64,000 bases of DNA from Paenibacillus vini (lineage in GTDB: Bacteria > Bacillota > Bacilli > Paenibacillales > Paenibacillaceae): contig NZ_BOSL01000004.1 of NCBI RefSeq assembly GCF_018403325.1, positions 310,001 through 374,000 on the forward strand. Direction: 5' to 3'. Made by a program: the position numbers and the translations under genes. Below the pieces are notes generated by a model, which ran no database searches, was not told where the DNA came from, and saw only the letters and a program-made list of their open reading frames with translations. How positions within the stretch are numbered: position 1 is the first letter of the stretch; the number at the start of each line of letters is the position of its first letter. This document shows, one piece after another, positions 1 through 8,436 of this stretch.

Positions 1-479
1 TTCTGACTACGGGAATGGAAGTGAACGAAGAGCAGCCGCTCAACTGCGGCCTTGGAGACAATACGGGAGGCGCGGACATCCCGCGGGCATTTTTCAACCG
101 GTTATCCATTAACTGGACTCATCCGCTGCCCATGATTCCCCTGCTGAACCGCTTGTATTCATGCAAGAATCAGCTGGATTATCTGGTGCAGCCGCATAAC
201 TTTTTTATACCAAATCCACAGGGTGAGGTATTGATGTACGCCTATTTATATGGCGGCGAGCTGCTTGTAGGCTGTTTTAATTTAAGTCCGGATGAACCGC
301 AAACCGTAAGCCTGGATGCCGTATATCCCGTATCGAAGGGATGGACTGTCCTGATCGACAGCCGGGCCGATTCCGAATCTGAGCCGGCACAGCTTCATTC
401 AGCGGTAGACCGGCAAGGCGAGTGGTTGCTTCAGCCTTATCAGGGCATGATTTTTTATCATCCTCAAATCAAAATTTAA
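1..479 (+). CDS. C-terminal fragment of a glycosidase-like (probably GH13 family) protein, cut by the window edge
   Basis: The reading frame is open from the left edge (codons from base 3) to a TAA at 477-479, so only the last 158 residues are visible. No catalytic motif is included. The phrase TTGMEVNEEQPLN near the start followed by a compact beta-rich tail resembles the end of an alpha-amylase superfamily barrel plus its C-terminal domain, where an NEEQP-type loop precedes the last helices. That is pattern recognition, not proof. It is followed after 22 bp by a gene for a sugar-binding-like protein, and the wider neighbourhood is maltodextrin metabolism, which supports a role on alpha-glucans. 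An internal ATG at 15 exists but lies inside this frame and has no ribosome binding site visible. Other glycosidase families remain possible. Confidence 0.45.
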   Translation, partial: LTTGMEVNEEQPLNCGLGDNTGGADIPRAFFNRLSINWTHPLPMIPLLNRLYSCKNQLDYLVQPHNFFIPNPQGEVLMYAYLYGGELLVGCFNLSPDEPQTVSLDAVYPVSKGWTVLIDSRADSESEPAQLHSAVDRQGEWLLQPYQGMIFYHPQIKI

Positions 480-501
480 AAACACGGAGGCAGGTGCAAA
501 G

Positions 502-1638
502 ATGGGATCACATCCGAAGAAGCTGGTGATTTGGCATGAATTCGATGGACCGGGGGATACCTCCATTGAACTTTTGGAACGTTTATGCCATGAATATTCC
601 CGGCAAAATGACATTCAGGTTATTCCCGAAGTGATGAATATTTCGGAGCTGGTCATTCGCTTGAACGCAGTAGGCGAGGGAGGCGAGGCCCCCCAAATGG
701 CCCTGGTTCCCGCGGATATGGCTGGATTCGGGCAGAAGGCGAAGTATTCCAGGGTACCGGATGAACTGCTGTCGCTAGTAGCCCCGCATGGTTCCGGCTT
801 TCTCGAGTCCATGCGGTCCGAAGGAATACCCTATGGCTTGCCTGTACTTACGGGTAACCATCTGGTGCTGTATTACAATCGTGAAATTTATCCGGAGCCC
901 CCGGCATCTTGGGAGGAAATCGAAGATCTGGGTGACGGACTGCTGGAGAAGGGCATTATTCCCGTTGCCGCCGACTTACGGGAGCCGTACTGGGTCATGC
1001 CATTTTTGACGGCATTCGGAGGCTGGCCCATGGCGGAAGGCACGCCTTGTCTCCCACAGAGCGAGATGATGCGGGCGCTGCAATATGTTCGGACCCGGAT
1101 GAACAGCGGCCTACTGGCCAGTTTGAACGGATCGATCGAACTATTGGAGGGATTCATCGCCGGGGAAGTCGGCGCAATTATTTGCGGGGAGTGGATATAT
1201 AATCACCTGGATCGGCATATGACATCAAAGCTAGGCGTTGCAAGGCTGCCTTCCATACAGGGCCGCCCATCCATTTCAATGTCCTCGGCGATCGGGCTGG
1301 TATTCCCGGGCTATTCGCTGGAGTCGGAGCTTCGGGAAGAGGTTATTTCCTTTGCGGCCTTCATGCTAAGTGCGGAGAGCCAAATGAAATGGGGAACGGA
1401 GGTTCAGCGGATTCCCGTTCATTCGGAGGCACGCGGTAGATTGAAAAACTTAACCGGTGTTAATAGAGGGACACTTGCGACACTGTTGGAAGAGAGTCGG
1501 TCCATGCCGATTGAACCGGCTATGGCTTCGGTTTGGGAGGCGATCCGAGCGGGTCTGCTAGTCTTGGAGAAAGAAGGCGAAGCGTCTGCCTGGAGTGCGA
1601 TGGATCAACATTTTAAGCAGTCTGCCGGTGTCCTGTAA
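502..1638 (+). CDS. ABC-type solute-binding-like protein without a signal peptide
   Basis: The 378-residue product has the fold pattern of group-1 extracellular solute-binding proteins (MalE-like): a start KKLVIWHEFDGPG, a hinge region YGLPVLTGNHLVLYYNRE near residues 112-130, a GEVGAIICGEW segment near 228, and a C-terminal W/Q-rich lobe. No hydrophobic leader or lipobox is present. The protein starts directly with the first beta strand, and no alternative in-frame start upstream would add one. The ATG at 502 is preceded by GGAGG at 486-490. It sits 22 bp after the glycosidase-like gene and 28 bp before the reductase gene, so it is probably in one operon. Inference: a cytosolic or secreted-by-other-means sugar-binding or sensor protein, or a degenerate importer component. 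No permease genes accompany it. Confidence 0.75.
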   Translation: MGSHPKKLVIWHEFDGPGDTSIELLERLCHEYSRQNDIQVIPEVMNISELVIRLNAVGEGGEAPQMALVPADMAGFGQKAKYSRVPDELLSLVAPHGSGFLESMRSEGIPYGLPVLTGNHLVLYYNREIYPEPPASWEEIEDLGDGLLEKGIIPVAADLREPYWVMPFLTAFGGWPMAEGTPCLPQSEMMRALQYVRTRMNSGLLASLNGSIELLEGFIAGEVGAIICGEWIYNHLDRHMTSKLGVARLPSIQGRPSISMSSAIGLVFPGYSLESELREEVISFAAFMLSAESQMKWGTEVQRIPVHSEARGRLKNLTGVNRGTLATLLEESRSMPIEPAMASVWEAIRAGLLVLEKEGEASAWSAMDQHFKQSAGVL

Positions 1639-1666
1639 ACAAAAAACAAGGAATGAGGGATGATCC

Positions 1667-2326
1667 ATGAAAACGAGCGTATTTAGCCAAATTTCTATCG
1701 ACGGTAAGCTGACATTGGGTCCGGGGCAGTCCAGCAAGCCCTTGTTCAGTCTCTTTGATGGCCGGGATATGGAGTATATTCACAAATTTCGGGGCAAGGT
1801 TGACGGCATTATGGTCGGAAAAAATACCATCACCACGGACAATCCCTTTTTGACGAACCGTTATGAAGAGAACAAGAATCCGGTGCGGATTATCCCCACG
1901 AGAACCATGGATATTCCGATGGATAGCAATGTGCTGACGGATGAGGGACAAACCCTCATTGTTACGACGGAGAACGGTAAGGATGAGCGTAAGATTGACC
2001 AACTCCGGGAACGGGGCAAAGAGTGCCTGATTTGCGGGCAAGACAAAGTAGATTTCGGGCAAATGTTTAACTTGCTGGAGGAGAAGTACGGCATCAACAG
2101 CCTGATGGTGGAGGGCGGTGGCTTTCTGAACTGGCATGTTTTCAACCAGGATCTGGTTGACGAGATCATACTGATGCAACTTCCGATCATTATCGGCGGG
2201 GCCTCCAACATTACGCTGGTCGATGGGGAAGGCTACACCGAGCTCGATTTTGCCAAAAAATTTAAGGTGGTCGAAGTGGAACCGAAAGATAATTACACGT
2301 TACTGCGATATTTAAAAGCGGTTTGA
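1667..2326 (+). CDS. RibD C-terminal/dihydrofolate reductase-like domain reductase
   Basis: The 219-residue protein matches the RibD C-terminal (DHFR-like) family. It begins VFSQISIDGKL, followed by DGIMVGKNTITTDNP near residue 47, a Rossmann-type middle region, and LMVEGGGFLNWHVF near 145, the glycine-rich NADPH-binding segment typical of the family. Members reduce a pyrimidine intermediate of riboflavin synthesis or act as general NADPH-dependent reductases. The stand-alone form lacks the deaminase half of RibD, so a riboflavin role is not shown. ATG at 1667 follows GGAATGAGGGATG. It is followed 19 bp later by a MATE exporter gene, probably cotranscribed. Confidence 0.8.
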   Translation: MKTSVFSQISIDGKLTLGPGQSSKPLFSLFDGRDMEYIHKFRGKVDGIMVGKNTITTDNPFLTNRYEENKNPVRIIPTRTMDIPMDSNVLTDEGQTLIVTTENGKDERKIDQLRERGKECLICGQDKVDFGQMFNLLEEKYGINSLMVEGGGFLNWHVFNQDLVDEIILMQLPIIIGGASNITLVDGEGYTELDFAKKFKVVEVEPKDNYTLLRYLKAV

Positions 2327-2345
2327 ATATGGGGGATCAGGTTAA

Positions 2346-3707
2346 ATGAGCGATGAGTTAAAAAGAGATTTTTATAAGAACGTATATAAAATTGCCCTTC
2401 CGGTGACGCTGCAAAGCCTGATTATGTCATTGCTCACGCTCACGGACCAGTTGATGGTCGGGCAGTTGGGCGATGTGGCCATCGCTTCTGTCGGAATGGC
2501 TACGAAAATATACGGAGTCATCTCCGTAGTGCTCGCCGGTCTTTCGGCCGGCGTGTCGATTTACGCGGCCCAGTTTTGGGGGAAACAGGACCGCAAGAGC
2601 ATCTCCCAATTGCTTGGCATCGGCCTCATGGCCGGGTTTGCATTGTCGTTTCTGTTTACGCTGCTCGTCTTCTTTCAGCCTCAGCTTTGCTTGTCCTTGT
2701 TTACGACGGATGAGCGGATCTTGGGAGAGGGGTACATTTATCTGCAGATCATCTCGCTAAGTTATGTGCCGACGATGCTTACGATGATGTATTCCGCCAT
2801 TCTAAGAAGCACGACGCACGTTAAATTGCCGATGTTCGTCAGCTTGTTTACAGTAGTTCTGAACATTATACTGAATTATTTGCTGATCTTCGGGAATTGG
2901 GGTTTTCCGGAATTGGGGTTAAAAGGATCGGCTATCGCAACATTAATCGCCAGATTCGTGGAGTGCATATTAATTATCGGAGCAGTCTATAAGTTCAGAC
3001 TTCCGGGCTCGGTCGATTTCGGCAACCTGTTCGTAATTCCAAGACCGCTCCTGAAAAAGTTCATTCAAACGACTTATCCCATCATCCTGACCGAATTCAT
3101 CTGGGTCATGGGCGAGACGGCTTATGCCATGATCTACAGCCGGATGGGAACCTCCGAGATGACGGCGATGACGATTACCTTTCCGCTGCAGGGCATCTGT
3201 ATCGGATTGCTCTCGGGATTGGCCAGCGCGGGCGGAGTCATGGTCGGCAACAAGCTCGGAGCCGGGGAAGAAGAGACGGCCATGCAGTACGCCAAACGGT
3301 TCATTGCATTGGGAATATCCGTTTCCCTTGCCGTCGGCCTGGTGATTGCGGCAGCTTCCCCTTGGTATGTATCCTTCTTTAATATTTCGGGGGAAGCCCA
3401 CCGCTTGGGAATTTACCTGGTTTGGGTATTTGCCGCTTTCTTATGGGTCAAGGTTGGAAACATGATCATGGCCGGGGGCATTTTGAACAGCGGCGGGGAC
3501 AGCAAGTTCGTATTCGCGATGGAATCGGCGGCAACGTGGCTGATCGGAGTTCCGTCGGGGCTGCTCCTTTCGTTTGTCTTCAAACAACCGGTCTACCTGG
3601 TCTATCTTGTTCTGTCCTTGGAGGAGGTTGTCCGGCTCGGTATCGGCCTGGCCCGGATCCGTTCTCGGAAGTGGATCAAGAACCTGGTGGGCGATATCGC
3701 GGCATAA
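2346..3707 (+). CDS. MATE family multidrug/sodium antiporter
   Basis: A 453-residue polytopic membrane protein with about twelve hydrophobic segments, the usual length for MATE exporters. Family hallmarks are the N-terminal ALPVTLQSLIMSLLTLTDQLMVGQLG segment (positions 16-41, DQLMVGQLG at its end), which is the first-helix signature with the conserved VGQLG, and the equivalent duplicated half starting near residue 240 (TTYPIILTEFIWVMGE). MATE proteins export cationic drugs or metabolites in exchange for Na+ or H+. The substrate here is unknown. It is the last gene of the run starting at the left edge and is followed by a strong bidirectional hairpin. Confidence 0.9.
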   Translation: MSDELKRDFYKNVYKIALPVTLQSLIMSLLTLTDQLMVGQLGDVAIASVGMATKIYGVISVVLAGLSAGVSIYAAQFWGKQDRKSISQLLGIGLMAGFALSFLFTLLVFFQPQLCLSLFTTDERILGEGYIYLQIISLSYVPTMLTMMYSAILRSTTHVKLPMFVSLFTVVLNIILNYLLIFGNWGFPELGLKGSAIATLIARFVECILIIGAVYKFRLPGSVDFGNLFVIPRPLLKKFIQTTYPIILTEFIWVMGETAYAMIYSRMGTSEMTAMTITFPLQGICIGLLSGLASAGGVMVGNKLGAGEEETAMQYAKRFIALGISVSLAVGLVIAAASPWYVSFFNISGEAHRLGIYLVWVFAAFLWVKVGNMIMAGGILNSGGDSKFVFAMESAATWLIGVPSGLLLSFVFKQPVYLVYLVLSLEEVVRLGIGLARIRSRKWIKNLVGDIAA

Positions 3708-3728
3708 ATTTGGCAGTCCGTAGCCCAC

Positions 3729-3769
3729 AAAAAAGCAGGCCCTGCATAATAACGCAGGGCCTGCTTTTT
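3729..3769. terminator. Bidirectional intrinsic terminator between the MATE gene and maltose phosphorylase
   Basis: An AAAAAAGCAGGCCCTGC arm pairs with GCAGGGCCTGCTTTTT across an 8-nt loop. Runs of A on one side and T on the other would give U tracts in both directions, fitting the convergent gene pair. Confidence 0.9.
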
Positions 3770-3785
3770 GTATTCATTCTAGGGT

Positions 3786-6104
3786 TTAGATCGTCACGGA
3801 CGATCTTTGTGCCTGGATTTCTCCGTGTGCACTGACCGTATAGCTGCGATCATAGATCCGGATTGCGGCCGGCGTATCGGTCTCATTCGTTACGGTGATG
3901 ACGTCTTCGCCGACGTTGACCTTCAACGTAGCGCCGCGGAACATCACGTTGAACGAGAAGGACTTCCAGTGCGAAGGAATGAACGGCTGGAGCACCAGCT
4001 CGTCGTTCTTAACGCGGAGTCCGGCGAACCCTTGGATAACAGCCATCCAGGTTCCTGCCATACTTGTGGTGTGGCAGCCGTCTTCGGTATCGTTGTTGTA
4101 GTTGTCCAGATCCAGACGCGCGGTGCGCAGGTACATTTCGTACGCTTTGTCCTGATAGCCGAGCTCGCAGGCCATAATGGAGTGCACGCAAGGGGACAGG
4201 GAGGACTCGTGAACGGTCAACGGTTCATAGAAATCGAAGTTCCGTTTTTTCGTTTCGAGATCGTATCTGTCGCTCAGGAAGAACAGGCCTTGCAACACGT
4301 CCGCTTGCTTAATGTAGCAGGAACGCAGGATCCGGTCCCAGGACCAGTTCTGGTTGATCGGCAGGTTTTCCGGAGCCAGGTCTTTGACCGGAACCAGTTC
4401 CTTGTCGAGGAAGCCGTCTTGCTGCAGGAATACTCCGCGCTCTTCGTCGACCGGATAGTACATATTGTCGATGATATGCTGCCACTTGGCGGTTTCTTCG
4501 TTCGTCAGCTTCAACTTGTCGATCAGCTCGAGATAGCGGGCGTTCTCGTTCTTTTTCAAATAATCGAGCACTTCCAGCGTATACTCCATCGTCCAGCAAG
4601 CAATCCGGTTTGTATACCAGTTGTTGTTGACGTTGTTCTCGTATTCGTTTGGACCGGTAACGCCGAGCATTACGTATTTTCCTTTGGTGTTGGAGAAGTT
4701 GACGCGTTCTTCCCAGAACCGGGAAATTTCCGCGAGCACTTCCAAGCCGTACTGACTCAGATAGGATTTATCTCCGGTGTAATTCACATAGTTGTAGATT
4801 GCGTAAGCGATCGCGCCGTTCCGGTGAATCTCTTCGAACGTGATCTCCCATTCGTTATGGCACTCTTCGCCGTTCATGGTAACCATCGGGTAGAGCGCGC
4901 CTTTAGTGAAGCCGAGCTTCTTGGCGTTTTCCTTTGCCTTCTCCAAGTGCTTGTAGCGATAGATCAGCAAGTTGCGGGAAATGTTCGAATCCGCAGTACT
5001 CAGATAGAACGGTACGCAGTAAGCCTCGGTATCCCAGTAGGTGCTGCCGCCGTATTTTTCCCCTGTAAAGCCCTTCGGTCCGATGTTCAGACGATCGTCT
5101 TCCCCGGTGTACGTTTGATTCAATTGGAAAATATTAAAGCGGATCCCTTGCTGAGCCGAGACGTCACCTTCAATAATGATGTCGCTGCCTTTCCACTTAT
5201 CAGCCCAGGCATCGGCTTGTTCCTGACGCAGGGTATCGAATCCGGCTGCATGCGCTTCAAGCAAGAGGTTTTTGCCTGCTTCCACAAGCTGCCCTAATCC
5301 GTGATTGCGGGAAGTCACGTTGGCGACATATTTGTATACAGTCAGTGTTGCATCTTGTTCAACTTCAAAAGCTGCTTCCGCGGAAACGAATTTTTCGCGC
5401 TCGGATACGGAGGATTCAAACTCCAGCTTTTCTCCGTTCTTGTAAACATCAAAAGCCATAACCGACGTAACATGGAAATCCAGCTTTTTCGTTTTCAAAG
5501 TCAGGTAGGAAAGATCCGGAGCAGCTGCCTTCTCCACTTCGAGCCAGAATTTCTCGTCATAGTTGGAGTCCTTGTTCTGAACGTCTCCGTCCAAATAAGG
5601 TACGATCCGGATACTTCCGGAGAAATTGAGCGGGGTAATCGAATAGCGAATAGCTCCGATTTCCTGGCGTTTCATGCTAACGAAGCGGATCGATTCCACC
5701 CGAACCTCTTTGCCGCTCTCCATCACCGCTACGAAACGGCGGGACAAGTAGCCTTCCTTCATGTTCAATTCGCGTACGAAATCTTTAATCTCGCATTTGG
5801 CAAGATCCAGAGACTCGCCGTTGATGAGCACGTTGATACCGATCCAGTTAGTGCTGTTCAATACTTTTGCAAAATATTCGGGATACCCGTTTTTCCACCA
5901 GCCGACCCGCGTTTTATCGGGATAATATACACCCGCCATGTAGCTGCCTTGGAGGGACTTTCCGCTGTATTGCTCCTCAAAGTTTGCCCGTTGCCCCATG
6001 AATCCGTTACCGATGCTGAAGATGCTCTCGGAAATTTCATGCGTAGTTGGGTCAAAGGACTCCTCAATAATGGACCATTCATCCAGTTTTAAATATTGTC
6101 TCAC
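3786..6104 (-). CDS. mapA: Maltose phosphorylase (GH65)
   Basis: The 772-residue cytosolic protein (no leader) catalyses maltose + phosphate to beta-glucose-1-phosphate + glucose. The order is that of GH65: N-terminal beta-sandwich with SESIFSIGNGFMGQRANFEE, linker, (alpha/alpha)6 barrel, small C-terminal domain. The general acid is Glu487 in GVTGPNEYENN, the same number I recall for the Lactobacillus brevis enzyme. CHNEWEITFEEIHR (near 415-428) and VHESSLSP (phosphate site) are also present. The start is GTG at 6102-6104 behind AAGGAG. It lies 82 bp downstream of pgmB without a terminator between, so the two form an operon in which the second product is used by the mutase. Kojibiose or trehalose phosphorylase are related alternatives; the cluster argues for maltose. 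Confidence 0.93.
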   Translation of the reverse strand: MRQYLKLDEWSIIEESFDPTTHEISESIFSIGNGFMGQRANFEEQYSGKSLQGSYMAGVYYPDKTRVGWWKNGYPEYFAKVLNSTNWIGINVLINGESLDLAKCEIKDFVRELNMKEGYLSRRFVAVMESGKEVRVESIRFVSMKRQEIGAIRYSITPLNFSGSIRIVPYLDGDVQNKDSNYDEKFWLEVEKAAAPDLSYLTLKTKKLDFHVTSVMAFDVYKNGEKLEFESSVSEREKFVSAEAAFEVEQDATLTVYKYVANVTSRNHGLGQLVEAGKNLLLEAHAAGFDTLRQEQADAWADKWKGSDIIIEGDVSAQQGIRFNIFQLNQTYTGEDDRLNIGPKGFTGEKYGGSTYWDTEAYCVPFYLSTADSNISRNLLIYRYKHLEKAKENAKKLGFTKGALYPMVTMNGEECHNEWEITFEEIHRNGAIAYAIYNYVNYTGDKSYLSQYGLEVLAEISRFWEERVNFSNTKGKYVMLGVTGPNEYENNVNNNWYTNRIACWTMEYTLEVLDYLKKNENARYLELIDKLKLTNEETAKWQHIIDNMYYPVDEERGVFLQQDGFLDKELVPVKDLAPENLPINQNWSWDRILRSCYIKQADVLQGLFFLSDRYDLETKKRNFDFYEPLTVHESSLSPCVHSIMACELGYQDKAYEMYLRTARLDLDNYNNDTEDGCHTTSMAGTWMAVIQGFAGLRVKNDELVLQPFIPSHWKSFSFNVMFRGATLKVNVGEDVITVTNETDTPAAIRIYDRSYTVSAHGEIQAQRSSVTI

Positions 6105-6186
6105 GATTTACCGGCTCCTTCTTTAAGTAATCAAGTGTTTTGTTTATATGAATAGGGTTATAAAAAAAGAATGGCAGTTCTCAATT

Positions 6187-6846
6187 CTATACAGCGGCAA
6201 TACTCAACAGGCGATCGACCGTAATATCTCCAAGAGATGCGATGACGAGATTGGCTTTGCCGAGCGTGCATGGCGATCCGATCCCGACGCTGCGCATCCC
6301 GGCCCGCTGAGCTGCTTCGATGCCGGCTTCCGCGTCTTCGAAGACGACGCATTCATCCGGGGAGACGCCCAGTTCAGTAGCCCCCAGCGTAAATACTTCG
6401 GGATCGGGCTTGGCGCTGGTAGTCCGGGTCCCGTCGATAATGGCGTCGAAATATGGCGTGAGCCCGGTGTTGTTCAAAATAGTCATGGCATTTTTGCTGG
6501 CTGAACCCAGGGCGACTTTTAAGCCATTCTCCCGGCAATCCTTCAGAAATTCAAGCGCTCCCGGCAGAATTTCGGAATCATCCATTTTGGAGATCATATC
6601 GAAATACCAATTGTTCTTGCGCTCGGCGAGCTCCAGCTTGGCCGCTTCATCCAGTTCGACTCCGCCGACGCTAAGCAAAATATCGAGCGAAGCCATTCGG
6701 CTGACACCCTTTAATCGTTCGTTGTCCTGCTCGGTAAACTCAAAGCCCAATTCGTCGGCCAAGCGTTTCCAGGCAAGATAGTGATATTTGGCGGTATCGA
6801 CAAGCACACCGTCCAGATCGAATAAACATGCTTTAATTGAGGTCAT
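6187..6846 (-). CDS. pgmB: Beta-phosphoglucomutase
   Basis: A 219-residue HAD-superfamily enzyme that turns beta-glucose-1-phosphate into glucose-6-phosphate. The N-terminal LFDLDGVLVDT places the nucleophile Asp10 and acid/base Asp12. A helical cap (residues about 15-90) with LKGVSRMASLDILL is characteristic of beta-phosphoglucomutases. GSASKNA near 117 is HAD motif II, and KPDPEVF with FEDAEAGIEAA supplies motifs III and IV. ATG at 6844-6846 is preceded by a strong GGAGGAGG site. It precedes mapA in the same operon, and its own upstream gap to the repressor gene holds an operator palindrome. Confidence 0.95.
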   Translation of the reverse strand: MTSIKACLFDLDGVLVDTAKYHYLAWKRLADELGFEFTEQDNERLKGVSRMASLDILLSVGGVELDEAAKLELAERKNNWYFDMISKMDDSEILPGALEFLKDCRENGLKVALGSASKNAMTILNNTGLTPYFDAIIDGTRTTSAKPDPEVFTLGATELGVSPDECVVFEDAEAGIEAAQRAGMRSVGIGSPCTLGKANLVIASLGDITVDRLLSIAAV

Positions 6847-6865
6847 AACCTCTCCTCCTCCTATA

Positions 6866-6881
6866 GCGCAAACGTTTGAAC
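6866..6881 (-). promoter_or_regulatory. LacI/MalR-type operator upstream of pgmB-mapA
   Basis: GCGCAAACGTTTGAAC contains the perfect 10-bp palindrome CAAACGTTTG (6869-6878) flanked by GCG. It lies 20 bp before the pgmB start, between the ribosome binding site and the repressor gene. It shares its core with the other operators of this regulon listed here. Confidence 0.75.
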
Positions 6882-6936
6882 AAATTGCAAAAAATAAAAG
6901 AAGCCGTCGCTTCGATTATTTTTTGTGTCCCGCGCC

Positions 6937-7971
6937 TTATTTTTTCGATATCGAATACATGGAAGATTCACGAACCATCAAACGATGTGGAATGATCTGC
7001 CGCTTCTGATAGCTCTTGTCGTTGTTGTTCTGGATCGACTGGATCAGAACCTGGGAAGCGGTGTATCCCAAATTGTAAATTCCGATATCTATGCTGCTGA
7101 GCGGTGGTGTCGACAATTCAGACAAGGGAATATTGTTGAAACTGACCAAGCATAAATCTTCGGGGACTTTGTACTTGAGCTCATGCAGGCCACGCAACAC
7201 GCCGAAAGATACAACGTCGTCGATTAGGACGATCCCCGTAGGACGATTCGGTAAATTCATGAAGAAGGACATAGCCCGATAGCCGCTGTCCTGCAAGAAT
7301 TCCCCTTCAACAATCCATTCAGGGCGCATTTCCAGTCCCGAATCATGCAACGCATCCAGATACCCCTTAAGCCGGTCCTTGGAAACGACCAGGTCTGGAG
7401 GTCCGCTGACGAACCCAATCCGTTCATGTCCGAGCGAGATCAAATGCTTCGTGGCATCATATGAAGCCTGGACGTTATCGTTATCCACCGATAAAATATC
7501 GGGATATTGCTCGCTTCGTCCAATCAGAACGAAATGGTGACCGTTCTCATGCAGGAAATCGATAACAGGGTCATCTTTCCTCGAATAAAGTAAAATCACT
7601 CCATCTACCCGGCGTCCGTTAATCAGTCTGGATACGCCTTCAATTTCTTCTTTTTCATTGGCCCCCGAGCTAATCAGCACGTCGTAGCCTAAACGGCTGG
7701 CTTGCGTGACAATCCCGCGGATCAATTCCATGAAGAAAAAGTTGGAGAATAACTCCTCGGCAGACTTCGGCAACATGATGCAAATACTGTTGGTTGTTTT
7801 GGATACCAGGCTCTTAGCCATGATATTCGGATGGTATCCAAGCTGATCCATAATGTCCTTTACTTTTCTCGAAGTTTCGGCGCTAATTCTTGGATGATTG
7901 GACAGCACCCGGGACACGGTAGAGGGTGATACTCCGGCCTTTTTGGCAACATCTTTTATGGTAACAGCCAT
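6937..7971 (-). CDS. LacI-family transcriptional regulator, probably of the maltodextrin regulon (MalR-like)
   Basis: The 344-residue protein opens with a LacI helix-turn-helix (TIKDVAKKAGVSPSTVSRVL, residues 4-23) and hinge helix (SLVSKTTNSI near 54), followed by a periplasmic-binding-like effector domain with ADGVILL-type and GFVSGP strands. It would bind palindromic operators and release them on binding a malto-oligosaccharide. That effector is inferred from the neighbours. It diverges from the amylase gene and precedes pgmB-mapA. An operator-like site at 7988-8003 next to its start suggests autoregulation. The start ATG at 7969-7971 has AGGAGG 6-12 bp upstream. No CcpA-like HPr contact motif was sought. 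Confidence 0.9.
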   Translation of the reverse strand: MAVTIKDVAKKAGVSPSTVSRVLSNHPRISAETSRKVKDIMDQLGYHPNIMAKSLVSKTTNSICIMLPKSAEELFSNFFFMELIRGIVTQASRLGYDVLISSGANEKEEIEGVSRLINGRRVDGVILLYSRKDDPVIDFLHENGHHFVLIGRSEQYPDILSVDNDNVQASYDATKHLISLGHERIGFVSGPPDLVVSKDRLKGYLDALHDSGLEMRPEWIVEGEFLQDSGYRAMSFFMNLPNRPTGIVLIDDVVSFGVLRGLHELKYKVPEDLCLVSFNNIPLSELSTPPLSSIDIGIYNLGYTASQVLIQSIQNNNDKSYQKRQIIPHRLMVRESSMYSISKK

Positions 7972-7987
7972 AAAAAACCTCCTCTGT

Positions 7988-8003
7988 GGAACCGTTTGCT
8001 TTA
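7988..8003 (-). promoter_or_regulatory. Operator-like site upstream of the LacI-type regulator
   Basis: Read on the - strand the site is TAAAGCAAACGGTTCC, matching the GCAAACGKTT core of the regulon's other operators but with a degenerate right arm. Its position just upstream of the ribosome binding site fits negative autoregulation. Confidence 0.5.
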
Positions 8004-8204
8004 CATTGTAATATTAATCGAAACATAGCGGAAAGTAAATAGAGAAAGCGGGGAATAGGTGTCATATTATGAGCATTTTCCCCTAGAGATGGGCATGATT
8101 GTGAGATTTTTACTTTATTAATTAAATAATAAGTAATTCGAAGATTGGAAGAGAATGAATAAGGAAACAGAAGGAATAGGGATAAAATCCTCTAAAAATC
8201 AACT

Positions 8205-8220
8205 GTGCAAACGTTTTAAC
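8205..8220 (+). promoter_or_regulatory. LacI/MalR-type operator O1 of the S-layer amylase gene
   Basis: GTGCAAACGTTTTAAC. The same 16 bases occur on the - strand at 25454-25469 before the lipoprotein amylase gene. The right end overlaps a candidate -35 (TTAACA, 8216-8221). Confidence 0.75.
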
Positions 8221-8242
8221 ATTTGGAAGCGCTTAATATAAT
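8216..8242 (+). promoter_or_regulatory. Candidate sigma-A promoter of the S-layer amylase gene
   Basis: TTAACA at 8216-8221 and a consensus TATAAT at 8237-8242 with a short 15-bp spacer (16 bp if TTTAAC is taken). The -35 overlaps operator O1 and the spacer holds a cre-like site, so repression by steric block is plausible. Confidence 0.55.
8224..8237 (+). promoter_or_regulatory. cre-like CcpA site inside the amylase promoter
   Basis: TGGAAGCGCTTAAT fits the catabolite-responsive element pattern (TGWAANCGNTNWCA family) with the central GCGC palindrome, and lies between the candidate -35 and -10. Confidence 0.6.
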
Positions 8243-8255
8243 ATGATTAGAAACA

Positions 8256-8270
8256 TAAAAGCGCTTTCCA
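8256..8270 (+). promoter_or_regulatory. Second cre-like CcpA site downstream of the amylase promoter
   Basis: TAAAAGCGCTTTCCA, with perfect AAAGCGCTTT core. The same core stands at the equivalent place of the malE promoter (16010-16023). Confidence 0.65.
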
Positions 8271-8315
8271 CGCTTAATGTACTCCTTAGACATAGCAGAA
8301 AAGTTTTAAATTTTA

Positions 8316-8332
8316 TTCAAACGTTTGCGCAA
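8316..8332 (+). promoter_or_regulatory. LacI/MalR-type operator O2 of the S-layer amylase gene
   Basis: TTCAAACGTTTGCGCAA contains the palindrome CAAACGTTTG and is the reverse complement in core of the pgmB operator. It lies about 110 bp downstream of O1, so a DNA loop by a tetrameric or bridged repressor is possible. Confidence 0.7.
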
Positions 8333-8342
8333 TTTATGGGTT

Positions 8343-8351
8343 GAAAGGAGG
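8343..8351 (+). promoter_or_regulatory. Shine-Dalgarno-like mRNA stabiliser candidate (STAB-SD-like) in the amylase leader
   Basis: GAAAGGAGG, a near-perfect ribosome binding site, stands 85 bp before the amylase start. No start codon or ORF follows at the right distance, and the gene has its own AGGAGG site at 8421. The same motif in the leader of Bacillus thuringiensis cry3A is known to block 5' exonucleolytic decay by binding 30S subunits. Confidence 0.5.
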
Positions 8352-8436
8352 ATACATACACGCCTGCCACAAGTCGTTTATTTCAGTAATTCTTATGATG
8401 TAAGTCAGTGAATTCTACTTAGGAGGTCTTAACAAA

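Larger units (their letters stand above)
7972..8436. other. Divergent regulatory region between the repressor gene and the S-layer amylase gene
   Basis: This 465-bp gap contains the repressor's own operator, an A/T-rich stretch (8080-8200) where I see no gene, then two LacI-type operators, two cre-like sites, a candidate promoter and an mRNA-stabiliser-like sequence for the amylase, annotated separately. Confidence 0.7.

Noticed and set aside
3807-5297. 496-codon open frame antisense to maltose phosphorylase
   Set aside because: It lies wholly within a gene with intact GH65 motifs and has no family resemblance; an artefact of codon usage on the other strand.
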